A DNA stretch of 64,000 nucleotides from Atopobium sp. (lineage in GTDB: Bacteria; Actinomycetota; Coriobacteriia; Coriobacteriales; Atopobiaceae), in contig JABZHR010000002.1 of the NCBI GenBank assembly GCA_015258715.1, forward strand, positions 62,001 to 126,000, given 5' to 3'. The number at the start of each line of letters is the position of its first letter. Within the stretch, counting starts at the first letter, position 1. This document shows, in pieces, positions 54,051 to 61,915 of this stretch. The position numbers were made by a program, and so were the translations under genes. The notes beneath the pieces were generated by a model, which ran no database searches, was not told the origin of the DNA, and saw only the letters and a program-made list of their open reading frames with translations.

Positions 54051-55454
54051 ATGACAGAAGGTAGGAATCCGGCAGTAGTCGCCGGCCTGCTCAGTGGACT
54101 GGTTCTGGTGGCAGAGCCAGCATCTGCGTATGCCCTTACCGCTAATGAAATTCGTCAAACGCCTCTTGGTGCAATCTTTACAGGCATTGGAGTGGGACTT
54201 GCTGCGGTTGCAGTCATTTCTGGTGCGGCACTCGTGGTTTCTCGCGTAGCAAATCGTGGCGAGAAAACCGATGGGGTAGAAGCAAAGATTCAGCTAAGCA
54301 CTACATCTCAGGTTGAGGATGAGGCTGCGTCTCCAAAGCGAGTTGCAGCTGCATCGAACTTCTCGCCAGAAGAGAGCCTTGTGATTCCGCTGGACTCTCC
54401 AAGGCGCTCAATTGCTGCATACAAGCCAAAACACATGAAGGCTTCTCAGTGGGATATGACCGGCTCTATTCGCGTTCAGTCTGCTGAGCCACCTGTCCAG
54501 TCTACCGAGCTGCCTGCCAAGAAGGCACAGGTTGTAAGTGCGGCCGCAGAGGGCGTACTTCCCGTTCGTGCAAAGAAGGCTCCTGCGCACTCCACAAACG
54601 ACTACGCTCAGATCGCAGAGAACTACACCAAGCTGTTGAGCTGGCGTGAGCGCACTGTTGCGCGAGCAAAGGGTGCTGCTGCCGTACTTCTTGAGCGCCT
54701 GGGACAAGATCCTATGGACGGCCTGCCTATTATCGAGCGTGCTGACGGAACTGTTGGTGACGTGGGCACCGCTTGGTGGACTAAGGCTGTGGGCGAAGAG
54801 TCTATTACGCGTGATTTTGGCATTGCCGAGATTGGCGCCGAGGCTATTCCTGAAGACTTCACCAATCATGCCGCTGATATTTCTAGTCGCATTTCTTACG
54901 TTGACCAGGGAGTCTTCCCTGAGAAGCGCACGATTGACGAACTTGAGCACGTTGATGACTGGACGCTTGCGTTGGCTGCAATGGATGAGCATTTGGCGCG
55001 TCATGATCAGCAGCAGATGCGCAAGTACCATCCTGTACAGCTGCCACTCATTGGTCAGGCCGCTGCTGAGGCAGAAGCTACAAGCCCGGTGGAGTTGTCG
55101 GGTGCAAAACCTGCTGCGCCTCGCAAGATTGCTGCAGCTCAGGTACGTCCTTCTCGCGAGCCAAACTACGCTGGTGTGGTTGCGCAGTCAACCGCAATGC
55201 CGCTGGTCAAGGCTACAAACGACACCTCCTCGCATGTTCAGGACATCTTTGACGCGGTTGAGCGCGAGATGGCGGCTGAGCTCCAGGCAGCTGACGAAAG
55301 GCCAACACGCGAGCTGCTCCGCCTCATTGAGGGTGGCACCAGCAAGATGAAGAAGATTTCTTCACTTGATTTGAGCGAGAAGACCGCTGCTGACAAGCCG
55401 TCTTACAAGCCTCGTCACTTTGCTGGCGAGCTTCCGCTAGTACGTGAGGCATAA
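54051..55454 (+). CDS. Unknown protein with N-terminal hydrophobic segments
   Basis: 467 residues, no family recognised. The N-terminus has a hydrophobic stretch (VVAGLLSGLVLVAEPASAYA) that ends in an ASA-type signal-peptidase-like site, then a second strongly hydrophobic helix (FTGIGVGLAAVAVISGAALVV). The rest is soluble, Ala/Glu/Pro-rich and probably partly disordered, with a more structured centre (about 175-330: YTKLLSWRERTVARAKGAAA, TAWWTKAVGEESITRDFGI, WTLALAAMDEHLARHDQQQ). ATG 54051 follows GGGGGAG. It lies alone between rho and the liv operon. It could be a wall-associated or division-associated protein, but nothing proves it. Confidence 0.7.
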   Translation: MTEGRNPAVVAGLLSGLVLVAEPASAYALTANEIRQTPLGAIFTGIGVGLAAVAVISGAALVVSRVANRGEKTDGVEAKIQLSTTSQVEDEAASPKRVAAASNFSPEESLVIPLDSPRRSIAAYKPKHMKASQWDMTGSIRVQSAEPPVQSTELPAKKAQVVSAAAEGVLPVRAKKAPAHSTNDYAQIAENYTKLLSWRERTVARAKGAAAVLLERLGQDPMDGLPIIERADGTVGDVGTAWWTKAVGEESITRDFGIAEIGAEAIPEDFTNHAADISSRISYVDQGVFPEKRTIDELEHVDDWTLALAAMDEHLARHDQQQMRKYHPVQLPLIGQAAAEAEATSPVELSGAKPAAPRKIAAAQVRPSREPNYAGVVAQSTAMPLVKATNDTSSHVQDIFDAVEREMAAELQAADERPTRELLRLIEGGTSKMKKISSLDLSEKTAADKPSYKPRHFAGELPLVREA

Positions 55455-55645
55455 GTAGGCGCGTGCTGAGCGGCCTAAAGGCTACGGTGGCAATCGTTAT
55501 ACAAGGCTGAGGTCAGTAGAAACATCCGGGTTCTCTAAAATTATTTCAAGTTAGATAACATTTTTTGGCTGTGGTTCTTTTTTTAGAGCCGCAGCCATAT
55601 TGTGTTGTGTCACATATTCAACGCTATGGAGAAAAGGAGATGAAT

Positions 55646-56827
55646 ATGGCACATAAGCTAACGCGACGACGCTTTTTGGAGGTGGCCGGGACCATTGCGG
55701 GGTCGTTTGCTCTAGCGGGTTGTTCGCCAAAGAACCAAGACCCTAACTCCATCTACGTTGGCGTGATGGGCCCATTCACCGGCGACGTTGCTCAGTATGG
55801 CCTTGCTGTGCGAAGTGGCGTTCTTTTGTACCTCAAGGAGTTCAACAAGAAGGGTGGCGTTAACGGACGCCAGATTGTCCCTATTGTTGAAGACGAGAAG
55901 GGCGATTCAACTGAGGCCATTCTTGTCTATAACAAGCTTCTTGACGAGAATGTCTGTGCAATTCTTGGAGACGTTACCTCAACGCCTACCATTGCACTGG
56001 CACAGAAATCGGTACTGGACAACATCCCCTGTGTAACCGCATCCGCTACCGCCGAAGATGTTGTAGCGCATGGCCACAACATGTTCCGCGCTACCGTAAC
56101 TGACCCGTTCCAGGGCGTTGTTCTTGCAGAGTTTGCTAAAAAGCAGGGGTATCAGCGCGTAGGAACCATCTTTAACTCCGGCGGCGATTACGAGATTGGC
56201 GTTAATAACGCATTTGTTCAGAGGGCTCGTGAGTTGGGTGTTGAGGTTGTATCTCAGCAAGGTTACCCAACAGGAGCCGTTGACTTTAACGCCCAGCTTA
56301 CCAGCATTATTGGACTTGATCCTGATGCTATCCTGGCACCAAATTATTACCAGGATAACGGTAAGATTGTGACGCAGGCTCGTCAGCTTGGCTGCAAGAA
56401 GCCTTTTATGGGCGCAGATGGTTGGGCAGGCATCATTGGTGGCGAGCAGGACTATGCTTCTGCAGCTGACCTTGAAGGTTGCTTCTATTGCTCTGCATTT
56501 GTTGCTTCAAACCCAGATGAAAAAGTTCAGCATTTTGTTAAGGCTTACACCGAGGAATACGGCGAGGCTCCAACTAACTTCTGCTCTTTGGGCTATGATG
56601 CAGCAATGATTCTTTGCTCTGCTCTTGCGGTTGCCGAGAAACGCGGCTATACCTACAACTCCAATGAGTATAGGCAGGCAATTATCGATGCTATTGCATC
56701 TGGTGTGGTCGAAGGTGTTACTGGCACCCTTTCATATCAGGGAACAGGTGACCCAGTGAAATCCACCTTGATTATTACCTTTAAAGATGGCAAAGAGTCC
56801 ATCTATGACACGATTAATCCTTCATAG
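55646..56827 (+). CDS. livK: Branched-chain amino acid ABC transporter, substrate-binding lipoprotein
   Basis: Periplasmic-type binding protein (Peripla_BP_6). The N-terminus is a twin-arginine-like lipoprotein signal: TRRRFLEVAGTIAGSFALAGC, with the lipid Cys near residue 28. The mature part has VGVMGPFTGDVAQYG, GGVNGRQIVPIVEDEKGD, AILGDVTSTPTIALA, ASATAEDVVAHG and FRATVTDPFQG, typical of LivK/LivJ. ATG 55646 is preferred, six bases after AAAGGAG. It is followed by two permeases and two ATPases, a complete uptake system. The exact amino acid or related substrate is not certain. Confidence 0.92.
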   Translation: MAHKLTRRRFLEVAGTIAGSFALAGCSPKNQDPNSIYVGVMGPFTGDVAQYGLAVRSGVLLYLKEFNKKGGVNGRQIVPIVEDEKGDSTEAILVYNKLLDENVCAILGDVTSTPTIALAQKSVLDNIPCVTASATAEDVVAHGHNMFRATVTDPFQGVVLAEFAKKQGYQRVGTIFNSGGDYEIGVNNAFVQRARELGVEVVSQQGYPTGAVDFNAQLTSIIGLDPDAILAPNYYQDNGKIVTQARQLGCKKPFMGADGWAGIIGGEQDYASAADLEGCFYCSAFVASNPDEKVQHFVKAYTEEYGEAPTNFCSLGYDAAMILCSALAVAEKRGYTYNSNEYRQAIIDAIASGVVEGVTGTLSYQGTGDPVKSTLIITFKDGKESIYDTINPS

Positions 56828-56842
56828 AAAAGAGAGCCTCAG

Positions 56843-57715
56843 ATGTTTTTAACTCAGGTGCTCAATGGACTTCAATTGGGCAGTATTTACGCACTGGTGG
56901 CGCTTGGTTACACAATGGTGTACGGCATCATCTTGCTTCTTAACTTTGCGCATGGTGACATCATCATGTTTGGTTCCTACGTTGCATGGATTGCCCTCGT
57001 TCAGCTTGGACTCAATCCTGCAATTGCTGTTCTTCTCGCCGTCTTTGGCTGTGTTGTACTGGGCGTTCTTATTGATAAGGTTGCTTATGCGCCACTCAGA
57101 GAGGCTCCAAGACTTTCTATTCTGATTACGGCAATTGGCGTTTCTTATCTACTTGAGAACGGCGTTCAGCTGCTTCTTGGTGCTGACGCTAAGGTTGTTC
57201 CAAGCATCATTGACCTGGGTACTGTTCAGGTATTTGGATCAACACTTTCTGGCACCGCTCTTCTGACCGTTGCTGTCACCATTGTGGCAACCGTTGTTCT
57301 GACCCTTTTGGTTCAGAAGACTCGTCTTGGTAAGGCAATGCGCGCCGTTTCCGAGGACATGGGCGCAGCTCGTCTGATGGGCGTCAACGTCAACAGCACC
57401 ATTAGCTTTACCTTTGCAGTTGGTTCTGCGCTGGCAGGTATTGCAGCTATTCTGTACTCCATGGCATATCAGCAGGTTTCTCCAACCATGGGCGTTATGC
57501 TAGGCACTAAGGCGTTTGTCGCAGCAGTTCTTGGCGGCATTGGCTCCATTCCAGGCGCTGTTATTGGTGGCCTTATTGTTGGCTTCTCCGAGGTCTTTGT
57601 TGCTGCCTTTGGCCTGTCTGTCTGGCAGGACGCGGTAGTCTTCTTACTCTTGATTCTTGTTCTTGTTGTCAAACCAACTGGCCTGCTTGGTCGACCAGTT
57701 ACCGAGAAAGTGTAA
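56843..57715 (+). CDS. livH: Branched-chain amino acid ABC transporter permease LivH
   Basis: 290-residue inner-membrane permease with about eight helices. LNGLQLGSIYALVALGYTMVYGII at the start, INFAHGD-type LLNFAHGDIIMFGSY, ARLMGVNVNSTISFTFAVGSALAGIAAIL and VLGGIGSIPGAVIGG are family hallmarks. Starts 15 bases after livK. Ten bases separate it from livM. Confidence 0.95.
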   Translation: MFLTQVLNGLQLGSIYALVALGYTMVYGIILLLNFAHGDIIMFGSYVAWIALVQLGLNPAIAVLLAVFGCVVLGVLIDKVAYAPLREAPRLSILITAIGVSYLLENGVQLLLGADAKVVPSIIDLGTVQVFGSTLSGTALLTVAVTIVATVVLTLLVQKTRLGKAMRAVSEDMGAARLMGVNVNSTISFTFAVGSALAGIAAILYSMAYQQVSPTMGVMLGTKAFVAAVLGGIGSIPGAVIGGLIVGFSEVFVAAFGLSVWQDAVVFLLLILVLVVKPTGLLGRPVTEKV

Positions 57716-57725
57716 GGAGGCTCAC

Positions 57726-58943
57726 ATGACTAAAATGTATCCACGCGATAACAACCACAACCCAGTAATTGTCACTGGTTTTGGTGGAAAAGATGGTCAG
57801 CGTCGTGAGCTTACTATGCCTGCTCGCTATGCCATCAATGCAATTCTTGTTGCACTCTTTGTCTTTGGCGGAAACTTCCTGGTAGGAGAGGGTCTTATTT
57901 CTCGCTATCAGACCGTTGTTTTTGAGCAAATCGGCGTTTATGTTCTGATGACCGTTTCTCTGAACATTGTTACCGGATATCTTGGACAGCTCCCTCTGGG
58001 TCACGCTGGTTTCATGTCCATTGGTGGTTATGCCTGCGCAATCTTTATTATTCGCATGATGCCACTCTTTGGACTGGACGCTCAATCCATGGCTTCCGGC
58101 TCTACGCCAGCAGTAATTCTCTTTGTTGTTGGCCTTTTGTTCGGCGGTATTTGCGCTGCTCTTATGGGTGTGGTTATTGGTATTCCAGCACTTCGTCTTC
58201 GTGGTGATTACCTGGCCATCATTACCCTGGGCTTTGCAGAGATCATCCGCGTTGTCCTGGTTAACATTGACTCCGCTCTTGGATTCAAGCTTACTGGTGG
58301 CGCATCTGGTCTCACGGGTATTCCTGCATATACGGGTTACCTGAACACAGCAATTGTTGTCTCTCTTGCTATTTTTGCTATTCATACTCTTATGAAGTCT
58401 AGGCATGGACGCGCTATTCTCGCCATTCGCGATAACGAGATTGCAGCAGAGGCATCAGGCGTTAACACCACGTACTACAAGACTTTGGCTTTTGTTTTCT
58501 CCGCATTCCTTGCTGGCATTGCCGGTGGTCTTTACGCAGGCTGCATTGGCGTTATGGCACCAGCCAAGTTTGGCTTCATGAAGTCTGTTGAGATTCTGGT
58601 TATGGTTGTTCTGGGCGGCATGGGTTCTATGTTTGGTTCCGTTGTGTCCGCAACAGTCCTGACGGTGCTCCCAGAGGCTCTACGTGCCTTTGCTGACTAC
58701 CGTATGGTCGCTTACGCAATCGTTTTGATTCTGGTCATGATCTTTAGGCCAGAGGGTCTGTTTGGCTCGTATGACTTCTCACTGTCTCGCATCGTTGAGC
58801 GAGTCATGAACAGGGATTTCCCTTGGAACAAGGATGACTCGGATGAGCAGGCGGGCGTACAGGTCAACGCGCAGGCGGGTGTTCAGGCAGACGTGCAGGC
58901 AGACGTGCAGGCAGAAGCCTCAACTGATTCGAAGGAGGCGTAA
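57726..58943 (+). CDS. livM: Branched-chain amino acid ABC transporter permease LivM
   Basis: 405-residue permease partner of LivH. Family motifs: VSLNIVTGYLGQLPLGHAGFMSIGGYACAI, RGDYLAIITLGFAEIIRVVLVN, GGASGLTGI, RHGRAILAIRDNEIAAEASGVN and VVLGGMGSMFGSVVSATVL. ATG 57726 follows AAGGAGG. Unusual: after the last helix there is a 25-residue tail of QADVQ-type repeats (58850-58920) with a matching 12-base DNA repeat, which looks like slippage expansion in the cytoplasmic tail. Confidence 0.94.
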   Translation: MTKMYPRDNNHNPVIVTGFGGKDGQRRELTMPARYAINAILVALFVFGGNFLVGEGLISRYQTVVFEQIGVYVLMTVSLNIVTGYLGQLPLGHAGFMSIGGYACAIFIIRMMPLFGLDAQSMASGSTPAVILFVVGLLFGGICAALMGVVIGIPALRLRGDYLAIITLGFAEIIRVVLVNIDSALGFKLTGGASGLTGIPAYTGYLNTAIVVSLAIFAIHTLMKSRHGRAILAIRDNEIAAEASGVNTTYYKTLAFVFSAFLAGIAGGLYAGCIGVMAPAKFGFMKSVEILVMVVLGGMGSMFGSVVSATVLTVLPEALRAFADYRMVAYAIVLILVMIFRPEGLFGSYDFSLSRIVERVMNRDFPWNKDDSDEQAGVQVNAQAGVQADVQADVQAEASTDSKEA

Positions 58944-58948
58944 GAGCG

Positions 58949-59794
58949 ATGGCAACTAAAAACACTACAAAACTTATCAGGCAAGAGTCTCCTAACCTCA
59001 TTCCTGAGCGAGACCTTGGTGCAATTCCAGTTCTTCAGGCTGAGCACTTGGGCATTGACTTTGGTGGCTTGACTGCTGTTAATGACTTCAACATCGCTCT
59101 TGGTCCTACCGAGATTTCTGGCATTATCGGCCCTAACGGTGCAGGTAAAACAACTGTCTTCAACCTGCTCACCAACGTCTACAAGCCAACCCGTGGTACC
59201 GTAATGATTGACGGCTACGACCTTGCTGGTAAAAGCGTTGTTGAAGCAAATCATATGGGTATTGCTCGCACCTTCCAGAACATTCGCCTGTTCAACAACA
59301 TGACTGTTATGGAGAACATCCAGGTTGGCCAGGGCAGCCACATGACGTCTCATTTCTTTGAGGACGTCCTTCGTCTTCCAGCTCACTGGAAGCAGGAGAA
59401 AGAGAGCGCCGATAACGCTCGAGAGCTGCTTCGCATTTTTGGCATGGAGAACCTTGCAAATACCCTTGCTGGCAACCTGCCTTATGGTGCTCAGCGCAAA
59501 CTTGAGATTCTTCGTGCTCTGGCAACTCAACCAAAGATTTTGCTCCTCGATGAGCCGGCTGCAGGTATGAACCCAGCAGAGACCGACGAGCTTATGGATA
59601 ATGTCCTTAAGATTCGTGACGACTTCAAGATTGCTGTTCTTCTTATCGAGCATGATATGAAGTTTGTTATGGGTATCTGCGAGGGTTTGGCCGTTCTTGA
59701 CCACGGCAACATTATTGCAAAGGGAACGCCAGAAGAGGTTCAGAATAACCCTCGCGTTATCGAGGCATATCTTGGAAAGCAGGAGGTGCGCTAA
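58949..59794 (+). CDS. livG: Branched-chain amino acid ABC transporter ATPase LivG
   Basis: 281-residue ATPase. Walker A GPNGAGKTT, the LivG-specific RTFQNIRLFNNMTVMENI, signature LPYGAQRKLEILRAL (LSYGxQR type), Walker B ILLLDEPAAGMNP and switch region LLIEHDM. Begins five bases after livM. Forms the heterodimeric motor with LivF. Confidence 0.96.
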   Translation: MATKNTTKLIRQESPNLIPERDLGAIPVLQAEHLGIDFGGLTAVNDFNIALGPTEISGIIGPNGAGKTTVFNLLTNVYKPTRGTVMIDGYDLAGKSVVEANHMGIARTFQNIRLFNNMTVMENIQVGQGSHMTSHFFEDVLRLPAHWKQEKESADNARELLRIFGMENLANTLAGNLPYGAQRKLEILRALATQPKILLLDEPAAGMNPAETDELMDNVLKIRDDFKIAVLLIEHDMKFVMGICEGLAVLDHGNIIAKGTPEEVQNNPRVIEAYLGKQEVR

Positions 59795-60543
59795 TGGCCG
59801 CTGAAACTACAAACATCCAGGCAGTTGGCGCTGGGAAAACCCTGCTATCCGTCAAGGACCTTAACGTTTCTTACGGTGCAATCCACGCAGTTCAGGGTAT
59901 CTCTTTTGACATCCACGAGGGTGAGATCGTCACTCTTATTGGCGCAAACGGCGCAGGTAAATCAACTACACTGAACACCATTGCTGGTCTGGTAAAGCCT
60001 GACTCTGGCACCATCACCCTTGACGAGAAAAACCTTGTAGGCCAGCGCGCACACAAGATTGTTGAGGCTGGCCTGGCATTGTGCCCTGAGGGCCGCCGTG
60101 TGTTTTCTCGCATGAGTGTTGCCGAAAACCTCGAGATGGGCGGCTATACTCAGCCTGATTCCCAGAATGCAAAGACCGTCAAGATGGTCTACGAGCATTT
60201 CCCACGTCTTCGTGAGCGCAAGAATCAGCTGGCAGGAACGCTGTCTGGTGGCGAGCAGCAGATGCTTGCCATGGGTCGCGCTCTGATGAGCAGGCCAAAG
60301 CTTTTGATGCTTGACGAGCCTTCCATGGGTTTGGCTCCTATCCTAATCGAGGAGATCTTCCAGATCATTCGCCAGCTAGGCGATGCAGGAACCACCATTT
60401 TGCTGGTCGAGCAGAACGCTAACATGGCACTTAAGGTTGCTGACCGCGCATACGTTCTTGAGCTTGGCAAGGTTGCTAAGCACGGAACTGGCCAGGAGCT
60501 TCTCCACGACGATGACGTTCGTAAGGCTTACCTCGGCGCATAA
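59794..60543 (+). CDS. livF: Branched-chain amino acid ABC transporter ATPase LivF
   Basis: 249-residue ATPase. Walker A GANGAGKST, ALCPEGRRVFSRMSVAENLEMGG (LivF-type), signature LSGGEQQML, Walker B LLMLDEPSMGLAP and LLVEQNANMAL. Its ATG shares a base with the livG stop, so translation is coupled. The operon ends with a strong terminator 48 bases later. Confidence 0.96.
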   Translation: MAAETTNIQAVGAGKTLLSVKDLNVSYGAIHAVQGISFDIHEGEIVTLIGANGAGKSTTLNTIAGLVKPDSGTITLDEKNLVGQRAHKIVEAGLALCPEGRRVFSRMSVAENLEMGGYTQPDSQNAKTVKMVYEHFPRLRERKNQLAGTLSGGEQQMLAMGRALMSRPKLLMLDEPSMGLAPILIEEIFQIIRQLGDAGTTILLVEQNANMALKVADRAYVLELGKVAKHGTGQELLHDDDVRKAYLGA

Positions 60544-60591
60544 CGGCGACTAATGGCAAATGTGCTTTGACGTCAACGTACCTTAAACGTT

Positions 60592-60630
60592 AACCCGGCT
60601 CCCACACAACGTAGGAGCCGGGTTTTGTTG
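60592..60630 (+). terminator. Rho-independent terminator after livF
   Basis: AACCCGGCTCC and GGAGCCGGGTT form a perfect 11-base-pair stem with an 11-base loop, followed by TTGTTGT. Confidence 0.92.
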
Positions 60631-60631
60631 T

Positions 60632-60924
60632 CATGTCTGAACAGTTTGCCTAAAAAGCGCGCCATGTCTGAGCTATTTGCCTGTTTTTCTCGCCAAGTCT
60701 GAGCAAATTTACTCAGACTTGATGTATTTTTCAGGCTCGCAAAGTTTGGAGCGGCGCAGCCTGTCTTCACGCGCCTGATTTCTTAAAAGAATCTGTAACT
60801 TTTGCCTAAATACGTAAAAGAAACTGTGGATTTGCCTGATTTCATCAAAGAATCTGTGCCTCAAATACAGATTCTTTACACTTTTTAGGCGCACCTGGCG
60901 AGAAACCCGTGTTGTCGCAGGCGT
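60632..60924 (+). repeat. Interspersed intergenic repeat, copy B
   Basis: Counterpart of copy A at 43201-43510, same orientation, also in a convergent gene gap just after an operon terminator. It has the 31-base units starting ATGTCTGAAC and ATGTCTGAGC, palindrome AAGTCTGAG-eight bases-CTCAGACTT (60695-60720), 30-base units with TTTGCCT, hairpin AAAGAATCTGT/ACAGATTCTTT (60847-60877) and the terminal GCGCACCTGGCGAGAAACCCGTG. Compared with copy A it lacks about 20 bases before the last motif. Confidence 0.85.
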
Positions 60925-60963
60925 ACTTGTTAGTACACGCATTGACCGCGCGCAGTTGTCACG

Positions 60964-61893
60964 TTAAATCTCGTCGAAAGTGTTGTGGTGCTCTTTTCCG
61001 TCGTCCAAGGTAAGGACGGTACCCAGAAGTGCTGGCTCAAGAATCTGAATCCAAAGATCGCCTCTGACCTGCTTTGCATTCTCGGCAACAGCGCGAGCTG
61101 TAACAGGGGAGTCGCAGATGGCAACCATGGTGGCACCTGAGCCCGAGATAACAAAGGCGCAAGCACGAGCAAGCTTTGCTACCTGCTTAAGCTCCTCGTA
61201 ATCGGGGATGAGCTCCTTGCGATACGGTTCGTGAATCTTATCGTTGCAAGCTGCTGCCAACAGTCCGCCGTTTCCTGTTTCAAGTGCATGGGTAACAGCA
61301 ACGGTACGACCCATCTGATAAACGGCGGTCTGAAGAGAAATATTCTGCGGAACCACCTTGCGCGCGTCTTCGGTGTTGACCGTGTACGGCGGTGCAATTG
61401 CAACAAAAGAGAGGCCGCGGGCTACGAGCCTTCGAGTACAAATGGTATGACCGCCCTCAACAAATGACGAGGTCAGGCCACCATAAATTGCAGGAGCAAC
61501 ATTATCTGGATGGCCCTCAAAGTGGCAGGCAAAGTCGAGCGCACGCTCAGGATCCCAGCCACCATGAGACTCGGTCATCGCGGCTGCAATACCAGCAATT
61601 ACGCAGGTAGAACTTGAGCCAAGTCCACCAGAAAGCGGAATAGGCGAGTCGATAGTGATGTGCTTAGGAGTAGGCTCTTCGCCCAGCTTTTCGCAGGCTC
61701 GAACATAAGACGTCCAGACAAGGTTGTCGTCGTTTCTGAACTGCTCGGGGCAGCCGTCAATGATGAGCGTAGGAGATTCTCTAAACGTAATTTTTGCGCG
61801 CAGGTTAAACGCAAGACCCAGCGTATCGTAGCCGACGCCAATGTTTGCAGAGGTAGCAGGTACAGATACGGTCAAGATGGTGTTGTCGAGCAT
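60964..61893 (-). CDS. thrB: Homoserine kinase
   Basis: GHMP-family kinase phosphorylating homoserine in threonine synthesis. 309 residues: VSVPATSANIGVGYDTLGLAF at the start, ATP loop PIPLSGGLGSSSTCV, GHPDNVAPAIYGG and the C-terminal FVISGSGATMVAI. Complete. It lies 22 bases downstream of thrC on the minus strand and is surely co-transcribed with it. Confidence 0.95.
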   Translation of the reverse strand: MLDNTILTVSVPATSANIGVGYDTLGLAFNLRAKITFRESPTLIIDGCPEQFRNDDNLVWTSYVRACEKLGEEPTPKHITIDSPIPLSGGLGSSSTCVIAGIAAAMTESHGGWDPERALDFACHFEGHPDNVAPAIYGGLTSSFVEGGHTICTRRLVARGLSFVAIAPPYTVNTEDARKVVPQNISLQTAVYQMGRTVAVTHALETGNGGLLAAACNDKIHEPYRKELIPDYEELKQVAKLARACAFVISGSGATMVAICDSPVTARAVAENAKQVRGDLWIQILEPALLGTVLTLDDGKEHHNTFDEI

Positions 61894-61915
61894 GTAGAAC
61901 CTGCTTTCTCAGAGT

